From: Humulus lupulus
Lineage: Eukaryota > Streptophyta > Magnoliopsida > Rosales > Cannabaceae
Assembly (NCBI RefSeq): GCF_963169125.1
Contig: NC_084793.1
Span: forward strand, 96,429,071 to 96,493,070
DNA: 64,000 nucleotides
Reading direction: 5' to 3'
Within the stretch, counting starts at the first letter, position 1; every line of letters begins with the position of its first letter. A model generated the notes under the pieces. That model did not search any database, was not told the origin of the DNA, and worked only from the letters and a program-made list of their open reading frames with translations. Shown here piece by piece: positions 1-11,900 of the stretch. A program made the translations under genes and the position numbers.

Positions 1-363
1 CCTGGAAATAACCAGGTCCTAAACTTAGAAGTTGATTCAAATTGATTAATCGATGTTTTTCTTAAAAAGCACGAGATATCAATAAAGAATTAAAGCGAAC
101 TAAGTTTATCAAAATCAATGTCCTGGATGCAACCAGATCCTAAACTTAGAAGTTGATTCAAATTGATTAATCGATGTTTTTCTTAAAAAGCACGAGATAT
201 CAATAAAGCATTAACGCGAACTAAGTTTCTCAAAATCAATGTCCTGGATATAACCAGGTCCTAAACTTAGAAGTTGATTCAAATTGATTAATCGATGTTT
301 TTCTTAAAAAGCACGAGATATCAATAAAGAATTAACGCGAACTAAGTTTTTCAAAATCAATAT

Positions 364-484
364 CCTGGAAATAACCAGGTCCTAAACTTAGAAGTTGATT
401 CAAATTGATTAATCGATGTTTTTCTTAAAAAGCACGAGATATCAATAAAGAATTAACGCGAACTAAGTTTTTCAAAATCAATAT
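364..484 (+). repeat. Reference (commonest-type) 121-bp monomer
   Basis: This copy carries the commonest state at almost every variable site and serves as the coordinate system for other entries. Positions 1-16 form the dyad CCTGG-AAATAA-CCAGG. Positions 44-51 hold the palindrome GATTAATC, followed by an ATCGAT site. Positions 56-60 and 64-68 are a T5 and A5 pair separated by CTT. GATATC is at 75-80, AATAAA at 81-86, the CpG pair ACGCGA at 93-98, and a second T5 at 105-109. Composition is about 29% GC. Variable sites among copies are roughly 6-9, 12-16, 19, 29-33, 37, 46-52, 69-70, 94-99, 105-107 and 119-120. The stretches 21-28 and 73-92 change little. The starting point of the monomer is arbitrary. 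Confidence 0.95.
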
Positions 485-726
485 CCTGGAAATAACTAGG
501 TCCTAAACTTAGAAGTTGATTTAAATTGATCAGTCGATGTCTTTCTTAAAAAACACGAGATATCAATAAAGAATTAACGTGAACTAAGTTTTTCAAAATC
601 AATATCCTGGAAATAACTAGGTCCTAAACTTAGAAGTTGATTCAAATTGATTAATCCATGTTTTTCTTAAAAAGCACGAGATATCAATAAAGAATTAATG
701 CGAACTAAGTTTTTCATAATCAATGT

Positions 727-847
727 CCTGGATGCAACCAGGTCCTAAACTTAGAAGTGGATTCAAATTGATTAATCGATGTTTTTCTTAAAAAGCACGA
801 GATATCAATAAAGAATTAACGCGAACTAAGTTTCTCAAAATCAATGT
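727..847 (+). repeat. Chimeric monomer marking a one-monomer deletion
   Basis: The first half of this monomer (GATGCAACC, GAAGTGGATTC, TCGATG) matches the monomer at 1,695. Its second half (AAGCACG, ACGCGAAC, TTTCTC, AATGT) matches the following monomer at 1,816. The 968-bp copy at 1-968 therefore looks like a nine-monomer unit from which one monomer was removed by exchange near monomer positions 52-69. The longer arrangement is also seen at 4,962-5,204 and in the equivalent place near 8,230-8,473, which supports deletion here rather than insertion in the second copy. Confidence 0.75.
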
Positions 848-1760
848 CCTGGATATAACCAGGTCCTAAACTTAGAAGTTGATTCAAATTGATTAATCGA
901 TGTTTTTCTTAAAAAGCACGAGATATCAATAAAGAATTAACGCGAACTAAGTTTTTCAAAATCAATATCCTGGAAATAACCAGGTCCTAAACTTAGAAGT
1001 TGATTCAAATTGATTAATCGATGTTTTTCTTAAAAAGCACGAGATATCAATAAAGAATTAAAGCGAACTAAGTTTATCAAAATCAATGTCCTGGATGCAA
1101 CCAGATCCTAAACTTAGAAGTTGATTCAAATTGATTAATCGATGTTTTTCTTAAAAAGCACGAGATATCAATAAAGCATTAACGCGAACTAAGTTTCTCA
1201 AAATCAATGTCCTGGATATAACCAGGTCCTAAACTTAGAAGTTGATTCAAATTGATTAATCGATGTTTTTCTTAAAAAGCACGAGATATCAATAAAGAAT
1301 TAACGCGAACTAAGTTTTTCAAAATCAATATCCTGGAAATAACCAGGTCCTAAACTTAGAAGTTGATTCAAATTGATTAATCGATGTTTTTCTTAAAAAG
1401 CACGAGATATCAATAAAGAATTAACGCGAACTAAGTTTTTCAAAATCAATATCCTGGAAATAACTAGGTCCTAAACTTAGAAGTTGATTTAAATTGATCA
1501 GTCGATGTCTTTCTTAAAAAACACGAGATATCAATAAAGAATTAACGTGAACTAAGTTTTTCAAAATCAATATCCTGGAAATAACTAGGTCCTAAACTTA
1601 GAAGTTGATTCAAATTGATTAATCCATGTTTTTCTTAAAAAGCACGAGATATCAATAAAGAATTAATGCGAACTAAGTTTTTCATAATCAATGTCCTGGA
1701 TGCAACCAGGTCCTAAACTTAGAAGTGGATTCAAATTGATTAATCGATGTTTTTCTTAAA

Positions 1761-3145
1761 AAACACGAGATATCAATAAAGAATTAACGTGAACTAAGTT
1801 TTTCAAAATCAATATCCTGGAAATAACCAGGTCCTAAACTTAGAAGTTGATTCAAATTGATTAATTGATGTTTTTCTTAAAAAGCACGAGATATCAATAA
1901 AGAATTAACGCGAACTAAGTTTCTCAAAATCAATGTCCTGGATATAACCAGGTCCTAAACTTAGAAGTTGATTCAAATTGATTAATCGATGTTTTTCTTA
2001 AAAAGCACGAGATATCAATAAAGAATTAACGCGAACTAAGTTTTTCAAAATCAATATCCTGGAAATAACCAGGTCCTAAACTTAGAAGTTGATTCAAATT
2101 GATTAATCGATGTTTTTCTTAAAAAGCACGAGATATCAATAAAGAATTAACGCGAACTAAGTTTCTCAAAATCAATGTCCTGGATATAACCAGGTCCTAA
2201 ACTTAGAAGTTGATTCAAATTGATTAATCGATGTTTTTCTTAAAAAGCACGAGATATCAATAAAGAATTAACGCGAACTAAGTTTTTCAAAATCAATATC
2301 CTGGAAATAACCAGGTCCTAAACTTAGAAGTTGATTCAAATTGATTAATCGATGTTTTTCTTAAAAAGCACGAGATATCAATAAAGAATTAACGCGAACT
2401 ATGTTTTTCAAAATCAATATCCTGGAAATAACTAGGTCCTAAACTTAGAAGTTGATTTAAATTGATCAGTCGATGTCTTTCTTAAAAAACACGAGATATC
2501 AATAAAGAATTAACGTGAACTAAGTTTTTCAAAATCAATATCCCGGAAATAACCAGGTCCTAAACTTAGAAGTTGATTCAAATTGATTAATCGATGTTTT
2601 TCTTAAAAAGCACGAGATATCAATAAAGAATTAACGCGAACTAAGTTTCTCAAAATCAATGTCCTGGATGCAACCAAGTCCTAAACTTAGAAGTTGATTC
2701 AAATTGATTAATCGATGTTTTTCTTAAAAGCACGAAATATCAATAAAGAATTAACGCGAACTAAGTTTTTCAAAATCAATGTCCTGGATGCAACCAGGTC
2801 CTAAACTTAGAAGTGGATTCAAATTGATTAATTGATGTTTTTCTTAAAAAACACGAGATATCAATAAAGAATTAACGTGAACTAAGTTTTTCAAAATCAA
2901 TATCCTGGAAATAACCAGGTCCTAAACTTAGAAGTTGATTCAAATTGATTAATCTATGTTTTTCTTAAAAAGCACGAGATATCAATAAAGAATTAACTCG
3001 AACTAAGTTTATCAAAATCAATGTCCTGGATGCAACCAGGTCCTAAACTTGGAAGTTGATTCAAATTGATTAATCGATGTTTTTCTTAAAAAGCACGAGA
3101 TATCAATAAAGAATTAACGCGAACTAAGTTTCTCAAAATCAATGT
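1761..3145 (+). repeat. Transitional satellite stretch with a 242-bp dimer
   Basis: This holds satellite monomers only. From about 1,870 to 2,400 two monomer types alternate: GATATAACC copies at 1,937 and 2,179, and GAAATAACC copies at 2,058 and 2,300. That gives a short 242-bp dimer repeat. From 2,421 the order is a GATCAGTC monomer, a copy beginning CCCGG at 2,542, a 120-bp monomer at 2,663, a GAAGTGG monomer at 2,783, a TAATCTATG with ACTCG monomer at 2,904 and a copy with CTTGGAAG at 3,025. This order is repeated near 11.3-12.0 kb and 14.5-15.2 kb, so it is an older cassette. Confidence 0.8.
2663..2782 (+). repeat. 120-bp monomer variant with shortened A-run
   Basis: The A5 run after CTT is reduced to A4 (CTTAAAAGCACG), giving a 120-bp monomer, and here it is followed by GAAATATC. 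The same one-base deletion is seen in about 18 monomers, including those near 9,988, 11,560, 13,255, 14,825, 19,790, 21,845, 26,085, 27,052, 31,529, 53,080, 53,200, 54,650, 54,770, 57,917, 59,125, 59,850 and 61,421. The GAAATATC form occurs only in the 2.7-15 kb part. The two forms may be separate lineages or one lineage with a later substitution. Confidence 0.85.
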
Positions 3146-3387
3146 CCTGGATATAACCAGGTCCTAAACTTAGAAGTTGATTCAAATTGATTAATCGATG
3201 TTTTTCATAAAAAGCACGAGATATCAATTAAGAATTAACGCGAACTAAGTTTTTCAAAATCAATATCCTGGAAATAACGAAGTCCTAAACTTAGAAGTTG
3301 ATTCAAATTGATTAATCGATGTTTTTCTTAAAAAGCACGAGATATCAATAAAGAATTAACGCGAACTAAGTTTTTCAAAATCAATAT

Positions 3388-3509
3388 CCTGGAAATAACT
3401 AAGTCCTAAACTTAGAAGTTGATTAAAATTGATCAGTCGATGTCTTTCTTAAAAAGAACGAGATATTAATAAAAAAATTAATGCGAACTAAGTTTTTCAA
3501 AATCAATGT
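3388..3509 (+). repeat. 122-bp monomer variant with linked diagnostic changes
   Basis: This variant combines ATTGATCAGTC in place of ATTGATTAATC, GTCTTTC in place of GTTTTTC, AAGAACG in place of AAGCACG, loss of GATATC to GATATT, and a one-base longer AATAAAAAAATT followed by ATGCG. I count 36 such 122-bp copies, for example those starting at 6,657, 8,957, 10,530, 18,635, 20,693, 25,656, 27,592, 32,192, 34,978, 42,604, 44,058 and near 61,850. It is usually followed directly by a GATGAAACC monomer. Exceptions are near 5,446 and in the 12-mer block. Copies around 18.6, 20.7, 24.9 and 41 kb keep AAGCAC rather than AAGAAC. It is a useful marker for following large repeats. Confidence 0.85.
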
Positions 3510-3630
3510 CCTGGATGAAACCAGGTCCTAAACTTAGAAGTTGATTCAAATTGATTAATCGATGTTATTCTTAAAAAGCACGAGATATCAATAAAGAATT
3601 AACGCGAACTAAGTTTTTCAAAATCAATGT

Positions 3631-4598
3631 CCTGGATGCAACCAGGTCTTAAACTTAGATGTTGATTCAAATTGATTAATTGATGTTTTTCTTAAAAAGC
3701 ACGAGATATCAATAAAGAATTAACGTGTACTAAGTTTTTAAAAATCAATATCTTGGAAATAACCAGGTCCTAAACTTAGAAGTTGATTCAAATTGATTAA
3801 TCGATGTTTTTCTTAAAAAGCACGAGATATCAATAAAGAATTAACGCGAACTAAGTTTATCAAAATCAATGTCCTGGATGCAACCAGATCCTAAACTTAG
3901 AAGTTGATTCAAATTGATTAATCGATGTTTTTCTTAAAAAGCACGAGATATCAATAAAGAATTAACGCGAACTAAGTTTCTCAAAATCAATGTCCTGGAT
4001 ATAACCAGGTCGTAAACTTAGAAGTTGATTCAAATTGATTAATCGATGTTTTTCTTAAAAAGCACGAGATATCAATAAAGAATTAACGCGAACTAAGTTT
4101 TTCAAAATCAATGTCCTGGATGCAACCAGGTCTTAAACTTAGATGTTGATTCAAATTGATTAATTGATGTTTTTCTTAAAAAGCACGAGATATCAATAAA
4201 GAATTAACGTGTACTAAATTTTTAAAAATCAATATCTTGGAAATAACCAGGTCCTAAACTTAGAAGTTGATTCAAATTGATTAATCGATGTTTTTCTTAA
4301 AAAGCACGAGATATCAATAAAGAATTAACGCGAACTAAGTTTATCAAAATCAATTTCCTGGATGCAACCAGATCCTAAACTTAGAAGTTGATTCAAATTG
4401 ATTAATCGATGTTTTTCTTAAAAAGCACGAGATATCAATAAAGCATTAACGCGAACTAAGTTTCTCAAAATCAATGTCCTGGATATAACCAGGTCCTAAA
4501 CTTAGAAGTTGATTCAAATTGATTAATCGATGTTTTTCTTAAAAAGCACGAGATATCAATAAAGAATTAACGCGAACTAAGTTTTTCAAAATCAATAT
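3631..4598 (+). repeat. 4-mer duplication, 484-bp period, nested in the 27-mer
   Basis: Four monomer types in fixed order are repeated twice: GGTCTTAAAC with GATGTTG and GTGTAC; a copy beginning CTTGG; CCAGATCC; and GATATAACC. Units are 3,631-4,114 and 4,115-4,598. The same doubled tetramer occurs at 6,900-7,867, about 12,466-13,200 (cut short by a chimeric monomer), 15,731-16,698, 22,631-23,598 and 27,835-28,802. It was thus formed before the larger 3.27-kb and 5.2-kb duplications that carried it along. Confidence 0.85.
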
Positions 4599-7500
4599 CC
4601 TGGAAATAACCAGGTCCTAAACTTAGAAGTTGATTCAAATTGATTAATCGATGTTTTTCTTAAAAAGCACGAGATATCAATAAAGAATTAACGCGAACTA
4701 AGTTTTTCAAAATCAATATCCTGGAAATAACTAGGTCCTAAACTTAGAAGTTGATTTAAATTGATCAGTCGATGTCTTTCTTAAAAAACACGAGATATCA
4801 ATAAAGAATTAACGTGAACTAAGTTTTTCAAAATCAATATCCTGGAAATAACTAGGTCCTAAACTTAGAAGTTGATTCAAATTGATTAATCCATGTTTTT
4901 CTTAAAAAGCACGAGATATCAATAAAGAATTAATGCGAACTAAGTTTTTCATAATCAATGTCCTGGATGCAACCAGGTCCTAAACTTAGAAGTGGATTCA
5001 AATTGATTAATCAATGTTTTTCTTAAAAAACACGAGATATCAATAAAGAATTAACGTGAACTAAGTTTTTCAAAATCAATATCCTGGAAATAACCAGGTC
5101 CTAAACTTAGAAGTTGATTCAAATTGATTAATTGATGTTTTTCTTAAAAAGCACGAGATATCAATAAAGAATTAACGCGAACTAAGTTTCTCAAAATCAA
5201 TGTCCTGGATATAACCAGGTCCTAAACTTAGAAGTTGATTCAAATTGATTAATCGATGTTTTTCATAAAAAGCACGAGATATCAATAAAGAATTAACGCG
5301 AACTAAGTTTTTCAAAATCAATATCCTGGAAATAACGAAGTCCTAAACTTAGAAGTTGATTCAAATTGATTAATCGATGTTTTTCTTAAAAAACACGAGA
5401 TATCAATAAAGAATTAACGCGAACTAAGTTTTTCAAAATCAATATCCTGGAAATAACTAAGTCCTAAACTTAGAAGTTGATTAAAATTGATCAGTCGATG
5501 TCTTTCTTAAAAAGAACGAGATATTAATAAAAAAATTAATGCGAACTAAGTTTTTCAAAATCAATATCCTGGAAATAACCAGGTCCTAAACTTAGAAGTT
5601 GATTCAAATTGATTAATCGATGTTTTTCTTAAAAAGCACGAGATATCAATAAAGAATTAACGCGAACTAAGTTTCTCAAAATCAATGTCCTGGATATAAC
5701 CAAGTCCTAAACTTAGAAGTTGATTCAAATTGATTAATCGATGTTTTTCTTAAAAAGCACGAGATATCAATAAAGAATTAACGCGAACTAAGTTTTTCAA
5801 AATCAATGTCCTGGATGCAACCAGGTCTTAAACTTAGATGTTGATTCAAATTGATTAATTGATGTTTTTCTTAAAAAGCACGAGATATCAATAAAGAATT
5901 AACGTGTACTAAATTTTTAAAAATCAATATCTTGGAAATAACCAGGTCCTAAACTTAGAAGTTGATTCAAATTGATTAATCGACGTTTTTCTTAAAAAGC
6001 ACGAGATATCAATAAAGAATTAACGCGAACTAAGTTTATCAAAATCAATTTCCTGGATGCAACCAGATCCTAAACTTAGAAGTTGATTCAAATTGATTAA
6101 TCGATGTTTTTCTTAAAAAGCACGAGATATCAATAAAGCATTAACGCGAACTAAGTTTCTCAAAATCAATGTCCTGGATATAAACAGGTCCTAAACTTAG
6201 AAGTTGATTCAAATTGATTAATCGATGTTTTTCTTAAAAAGCACGAGATATCAATAAAGAATTAACGCGAACTAAGTTTTTCAAAATCAATGTCCTGGAA
6301 ATAACCAGGTCCTAAACTTAGAAGTTGATTCAAATTGATTAATCGATGTTTTTCTTAAAAAGCACGAGATATCAATAAAGAATTAACGCGAACTAAGTTT
6401 CTCAAAATCAATGTCCTGGATATAACCAGGTCCTAAACTTAGAAGTTGATTCAAATTGATTAATCGATGTTTTTCATAAAAAGCACGAGATATCAATAAA
6501 GAATTAACGCGAACTAAGTTTTTCAAAATCAATATCCTGGAAATAACGAAGTCCTAAACTTAGAAGTTGATTCAAATTGATTAATCGATGTTTTTCTTAA
6601 AAAACACGAGATATCAATAAAGAATTAACGCGAACTAAGTTTTTCAAAATTAATATCCTGGAAATAACTAAGTCCTAAACTTAGAAGTTGATTAAAATTG
6701 ATCAGTCGATGTCTTTCTTAAAAAGAACGAGATATTAATAAAAAAATTAATGCGAACTAAGTTTTTCAAAATCAATGTCCTGGATGAAACCAGGTCCTAA
6801 ACTTAGAAGTTGATTCAAATTGATTAATCGATGTTATTCTTAAAAAGCACGAGATATCAATAAAGAATTAACGCGAACTATGTTTTTCAAAATCAATGTC
6901 CTGGATGCAACCAGGTCTTAAACTTAGATGTTGATTCAAATTGATTAATTGATGTTTTTCTTAAAAAGCACGAGATATCAATAAAGAATTAACGTGTACT
7001 AAGTTTTTAAAAATCAATATCTTGGAAATAACCAGGTCCTAAACTTAGAAGTTGATTCAAATTGATTAATCGATGTTTTTATTAAAAAGCACGAGATATC
7101 AATAAAGAATTAACGCGAACTAAGTTTATCAAAATCAATGTCCTGGATGCAACCAGATCCTGAACTTAGAAGTTGATTCAAATTGATTAATCGATGTTTT
7201 TCTTAAAAAGCACGAGATATCAATAAAGAATTAACGCGAACTAAGTTTCTCAAAATCAATGTCCTGGATATAACCAGGTCCTAAACTTAGAAGTTGATTC
7301 AAATTGATTAATCGATGTTTTTCTTAAAAAGCACGAGATATCAATAAAGAATTAACGCGAACTAAGTTTTTCAAAATCAATGTCCTGGATGCAACCAGGT
7401 CTTAAACTTAGATGTTGATTCAAATTGATTAATTGATGTTTTTCTTAAAAAGCACGAGATATCAATAAAGAATTAACGTGTACTAAATTTTTAAAAATCA

Positions 7501-8593
7501 ATATCTTGGAAATAACCAGGTCCTAAACTTAGAAGTTGATTCAAATTGATTAATCGATGTTTTTCTTAAAAAGCACGAGATATCAATAAAGAATTAACGC
7601 GAACTAAGTTTATCAAAATCAATTTCCTGGATGCAACCAGATCCTAAACTTAGAAGTTGATTCAAATTGATTAATCGATGTTTTTCTTAAAAAGCACGAG
7701 ATATCAATAAAGCATTAACGCGAACTAAGTTTCTCAAAATCAATGTCCTGGATATAACCAGGTCCTAAACTTAGAAGTTGATTCAAATTGATTAATCGAT
7801 GTTTTTCTTAAAAAGCACGAGATATCAATAAAGAATTAACGCGAACTAAGTTTTTCAAAATCAATATCCTGGAAATAACCAGGTCCTAAACTTAGAAGTT
7901 GATTCAAATTGATTAATCGATGTTTTTCTTAAAAAGCACGAGATATCAATAAAGAATTAACGCGAACTAAGTTTTTCAAAATCAATTTCCTGGAAATAAC
8001 TAGGTCCTAAACTTAGAAGTTGATTTAAATTGATCAGTCGATGTCTTTCTTAAAAAACACGAGATATCAATAAAGAATTAACGTGAACTAAGTTTTTCAA
8101 AATCAATATCCTGGAAATAACTAGGTCCTAAACTTAGAAGTTGATTCAAATTGATTAATCCATGTTTTTCTTAAAAAGCACGAGATATCAATAAAGAATT
8201 AATGCGAACTAAGTTTTTCATAATCAATGTCCTGGATGCAACCAGGTCCTAAACTTAGAAGTGGATTCAAATTGATTAATCGATGTTTTTCTTAAAAAAC
8301 ACGAGATATCAATAAAGAATTAACGTGAACTAAGTTTTTCAAAATCAATATCCTGGAAATAACCAGGTCCTAAACTTAGAAGTTGATTCAAATTGATTAA
8401 TTGATGTTTTTCTTAAAAAGCACGAGATATCAATAAAGAATTAACGCGAACTAAGTTTCTCAAAATCAATGTCCTGGATATAACCAGGTCCTAAACTTAG
8501 AAGTTGATTCAAATTGATTAATCGATGTTTTTCTTAAAAAGCACGAGATATCAATAAAGAATTAACGCGAACTAAGTTTTTCAAAATCAATAT

Positions 8594-8956
8594 CCTGGAA
8601 ATAACCAGGTCCTAAACTTAGAAGTGGATTCAAATTGATTAATTGATGTTTTTCTTAAAAAACACGAGATATCAATAAAGAATTAACGGGAACTAAGTTT
8701 TTCAAAATCAATATCCTGGAAATAACCAGGTCCTAAACTTAGAAGTTGATTCAAATTGATTAATCGATGTTTTTCTTAAAAAGCACGAGATATCAATAAA
8801 GAATTAACGCGAACTAAGTTTATCAAAATCAATATCCTGGAAATAACCAAGTCCTAAACTTAGAAGTTGATTCAAATTGATTAATCGATGTTTTTCTTAA
8901 AAAACACGAGATATCAATAAAGAATTAACGCGAACTAAGTTTTTCAAAATCAATAT
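8594..8956 (+). repeat. Three unpaired satellite monomers between HOR blocks
   Basis: Three ordinary 121-bp monomers lie between the 3,269-bp and 1,573-bp blocks: one with GAAGTGG, TTGATG and an unusual ACGGGAAC, one with TTATC followed by AATAT, and one with CCAAGTCC. They do not continue either neighbouring period. No non-satellite sequence is present. Confidence 0.8.
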
Positions 8957-11900
8957 CCTGGAAATAACTAAGTCCTAAACTTAGAAGTTGATTCAAATTG
9001 ATCAGTTGATGTCTTTCTTAAAAAGAACGAGATATTAATAAAAAAATTAATGCGAACTAAGTTTTTCAAAATCTATGTCCTGGATGAAACCAGGTCCTAA
9101 ACTTAGAAGTTGATTCAAATTGATTAATCGATGTTTTTCTTAAAAAGCACGAGATATCAATAAAGAATTAACGCGAACTAAGTTTTTCAAAATCAATATC
9201 CTGGAAATAACCAGGTCCTAAACTTAGAAGTTGATTCAAATTGATTAATCGATGATTTTCTTAAAAAGCACGAGATATCAATAAAGAATTAACGCGAACT
9301 AAGTTTTTCAAAATCAATATCCTGGAAATAACCAGGTCCTAAACTTAGAAGTTGATTCAAATTGATTAATCGATGTTTTTCTTAAAAAGCACGAGATATC
9401 AATAAAGAATTAACGCGAACTAAGTTTCTCAAAATCAATGTCCTGGATATAACCAGGTCCTAAACTTAGAAGTTGATTCAAATTGATTAATCGATGTTTT
9501 TCTTAAAAAGCACGAGATATCAATAAAGAATTAACGCGAACTAAGTTTTTCAAAATCAATATCCTGGAAGTAACCAGGTCCTAAACTTATAAGTTGATTC
9601 AAATTGATTAATCGATGTTTTTCTTAAAAAGCACGAGATATCAATAAAGAATTAACGCGAACTAAGTTTTTCAAAATCAATATCCTGGAAATAACTAGGT
9701 CCTAAACTTAGAAGTTGATTTAAATTGATCAGTCGATGTCTTTCTTAAAAAACACGAGATATCAATAAAGAATTAACGTGAACTAAGTTTTTCAAAATCA
9801 ATATCCTGGAAATAACCAGGTCCTAAACTTAGAAGTTGATTCAAATTGATTAATCGATGTTTTTCTTAAAAAGCACGAGATATCAATAAAGAATTAACGC
9901 GAACTAAGTTTCTCAAAATCAATGTCCTGGATGCAACCAAGTCCTAAACTTAGAAGTTGATTCAAATTGATTAATCGATGTTTTTCTTAAAAGCACGAAA
10001 TATCAATAAAGAATTAACGCGAACTAAGTTTTTCAAAATCAATGTCCTGGATGCAACCAGGTCCTAAACTTAGAAGTGGATTCAAATTGATTAATTAATG
10101 TTTTTCTTAAAAAACACGAGATATCAATAAAGAATTAACGTGAACTAAGTTTTTCAAAATCAATATCCTGGAAATAACCAGGTCCAAAACTTAGAAGTTG
10201 ATTCAAATTGATTAATCTATGTTTTTCTTAAAAAGCACGAGATATCAATAAAGAATTAACTCGAACTAAGTTTATCAAAATCAATGTCCTGGATGCAACC
10301 AGGTCCTAAACTTAGAAGTTGATTCAAATTGATTAATCGATGTTTTTCTTAAAAAGCACGAGATATCAATAAAGAATTAACGCGAACTAAGTTTCTCAAA
10401 ATCAATGTCCTGGATATAACCAGGTCCTAAACTTAGAAGTTGATTCAAATTGATTAATCGATGTTTTTCATAAAAAGCACGAGATATCAATAAAGAATTA
10501 ACGCGAACTAAGTTTTTCAAAATCAATATCCTGGAAATAACTAAGTCCTAAACTTAGAAGTTGATTCAAATTGATCAGTTGATGTCTTTCTTAAAAAGAA
10601 CGAGATATTAATAAAAAAATTAATGCGAACTAAGTTTTTCAAAATCTATGTCCTGGATGAAACCAGGTCCTAAACTTAGAAGTTGATTCAAATTGATTAA
10701 TCGATGTTTTTCTTAAAAAGCACGAGATATCAATAAAGAATTAACGCGAACTAAGTTTTTCAAAATCAATATCCTGGAAATAACCAGGTCCTAAACTTAG
10801 AAGTTGATTCAAATTGATTAATCGATGATTTTCTTAAAAAGCACGAGATATCAATAAAGAATTAACGCGAACTAAGTTTTTCAAAATCAATATCCTGGAA
10901 ATAACCAGGTCCTAAACTTAGAAGTTGATTCAAATTGATTAATCGATGTTTTTCTTAAAAAGCACGAGATATCAATAAAGAATTAACGCGAACTAAGTTT
11001 CTCAAAATCAATGTCCTGGATATAACCAGGTCCTAAACTTAGAAGTTGATTCAAATTGATTAATCGATGTTTTTCTTAAAAAGCACGAGATATCAATAAA
11101 GAATTAACGCGAACTAAGTTTTTCAAAATCAATATCCTGGAAGTAACCAGGTCCTAAACTTAGAAGTTGATTCAAATTGATTAATCGATGTTTTTCTTAA
11201 AAAGCACGAGATATCAATAAAGAATTAACGCGAACTAAGTTTTTCAAAATCAATATCCTGGAAATAACTAGGTCCTAAACTTAGAAGTTGATTTAAATTG
11301 ATCAGTCGATGTCTTTCTTAAAAAACACGAGATATCAATAAAGAATTAACGTGAACTAAGTTTTTCAAAATCAATATCCTGGAAATAACCAGGTCCTAAA
11401 CTTAGAAGTTGATTCAAATTGATTAATCGATGTTTTTCTTAAAAAGCACGAGATATCAATAAAGAATTAACGCGAACTAAGTTTCTCAAAATCAATGTCC
11501 TGGATGCAACCAAGTCCTAAACTTAGAAGTTGATTCAAATTGATTAATCGATGTTTTTCTTAAAAGCACGAAATATCAATAAAGAATTAACGCGAACTAA
11601 GTTTTTCAAAATCAATGTCCTGGATGCAACCAGGTCCTAAACTTAGAAGTGGATTCAAATTGATTAATTGATGTTTTTCTTAAAAAACACGAGATATCAA
11701 TAAAGAATTAACGTGAACTAAGTTTTTCAAAATCAATATCCTGGAAATAACCAGGTCCTAAACTTAGAAGTTGATTCAAATTGATTAATCTATGTTTTTC
11801 TTAAAAAGCACGAGATATCAATAAAGAATTAACTCGAACTAAGTTTATCAAAATCAATGTCCTGGATGCAACCAGGTCCTAAACTTAGAAGTTGATTCAA

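Larger units (their letters stand above)
1..1760 (+). repeat. 8-mer higher-order repeat, 968-bp period
   Basis: Monomers starting at 1, 122, 243 and so on reappear in the same order from 969. Diagnostic variants agree: AAGCGAAC with TTATC in the first monomer (1 and 969), CCAGATCC with AAAGCATT in the second (122 and 1,090), GATCAGTC with AACGTG in the fifth (485 and 1,453), and TAATCCATG with CATAATC in the sixth (606 and 1,574). The match holds to about 1,760, where the second copy continues differently because the first copy lacks one monomer. Both ends of the match are simple satellite. The left end of copy one is cut by the window. Confidence 0.9.
3146..8593 (+). repeat. 27-mer higher-order repeat, 3,269-bp period
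   Basis: Monomers from 3,146 to about 5,320 reappear from 6,415 to about 8,593 in identical order. Matched anchors are the TTTTCATAAAAAG copy (3,146 and 6,415), the GATGAAACC copy (3,510 and 6,779), the GGTCTTAAAC copy (4,115 and 7,384) and the GATATAACC copy (5,204 and 8,473), each 3,269 bp apart (27 x 121 plus two one-base insertions). Copy one is 3,146-6,414. Copy two is partial, about 2.2 kb. The stretch 5,204-6,414 inside copy one is a mosaic that also shows 10-monomer and 13-monomer offsets. Differences between copies are scattered single bases. Confidence 0.85.

Noticed and set aside
364..484. CENP-B box
   Set aside because: On the minus strand GTTCGCGTTAATTC has the TTCG and A positions of the box, but the required CGGG half is replaced by TCTT. 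This is too weak to call.
364..484. Monomer derived from an older half-length dimer
   Set aside because: GTTTTTC occurs at positions 55-61 and 104-110 and short ATCAATA-like words follow each, but the 49-bp shifted alignment is otherwise poor. It looks like AT-rich chance.
364..484. TTTTT-CTT-AAAAA as a terminator or hairpin
   Set aside because: A five-bp A/T-only stem with a three-base loop is too weak, and it recurs in every repeat with no gene nearby.
364..484. Homeodomain or replication-origin sites at GATTAATCGAT
   Set aside because: Such short AT-rich words occur by chance in 29% GC DNA, and nothing else in the window supports function.
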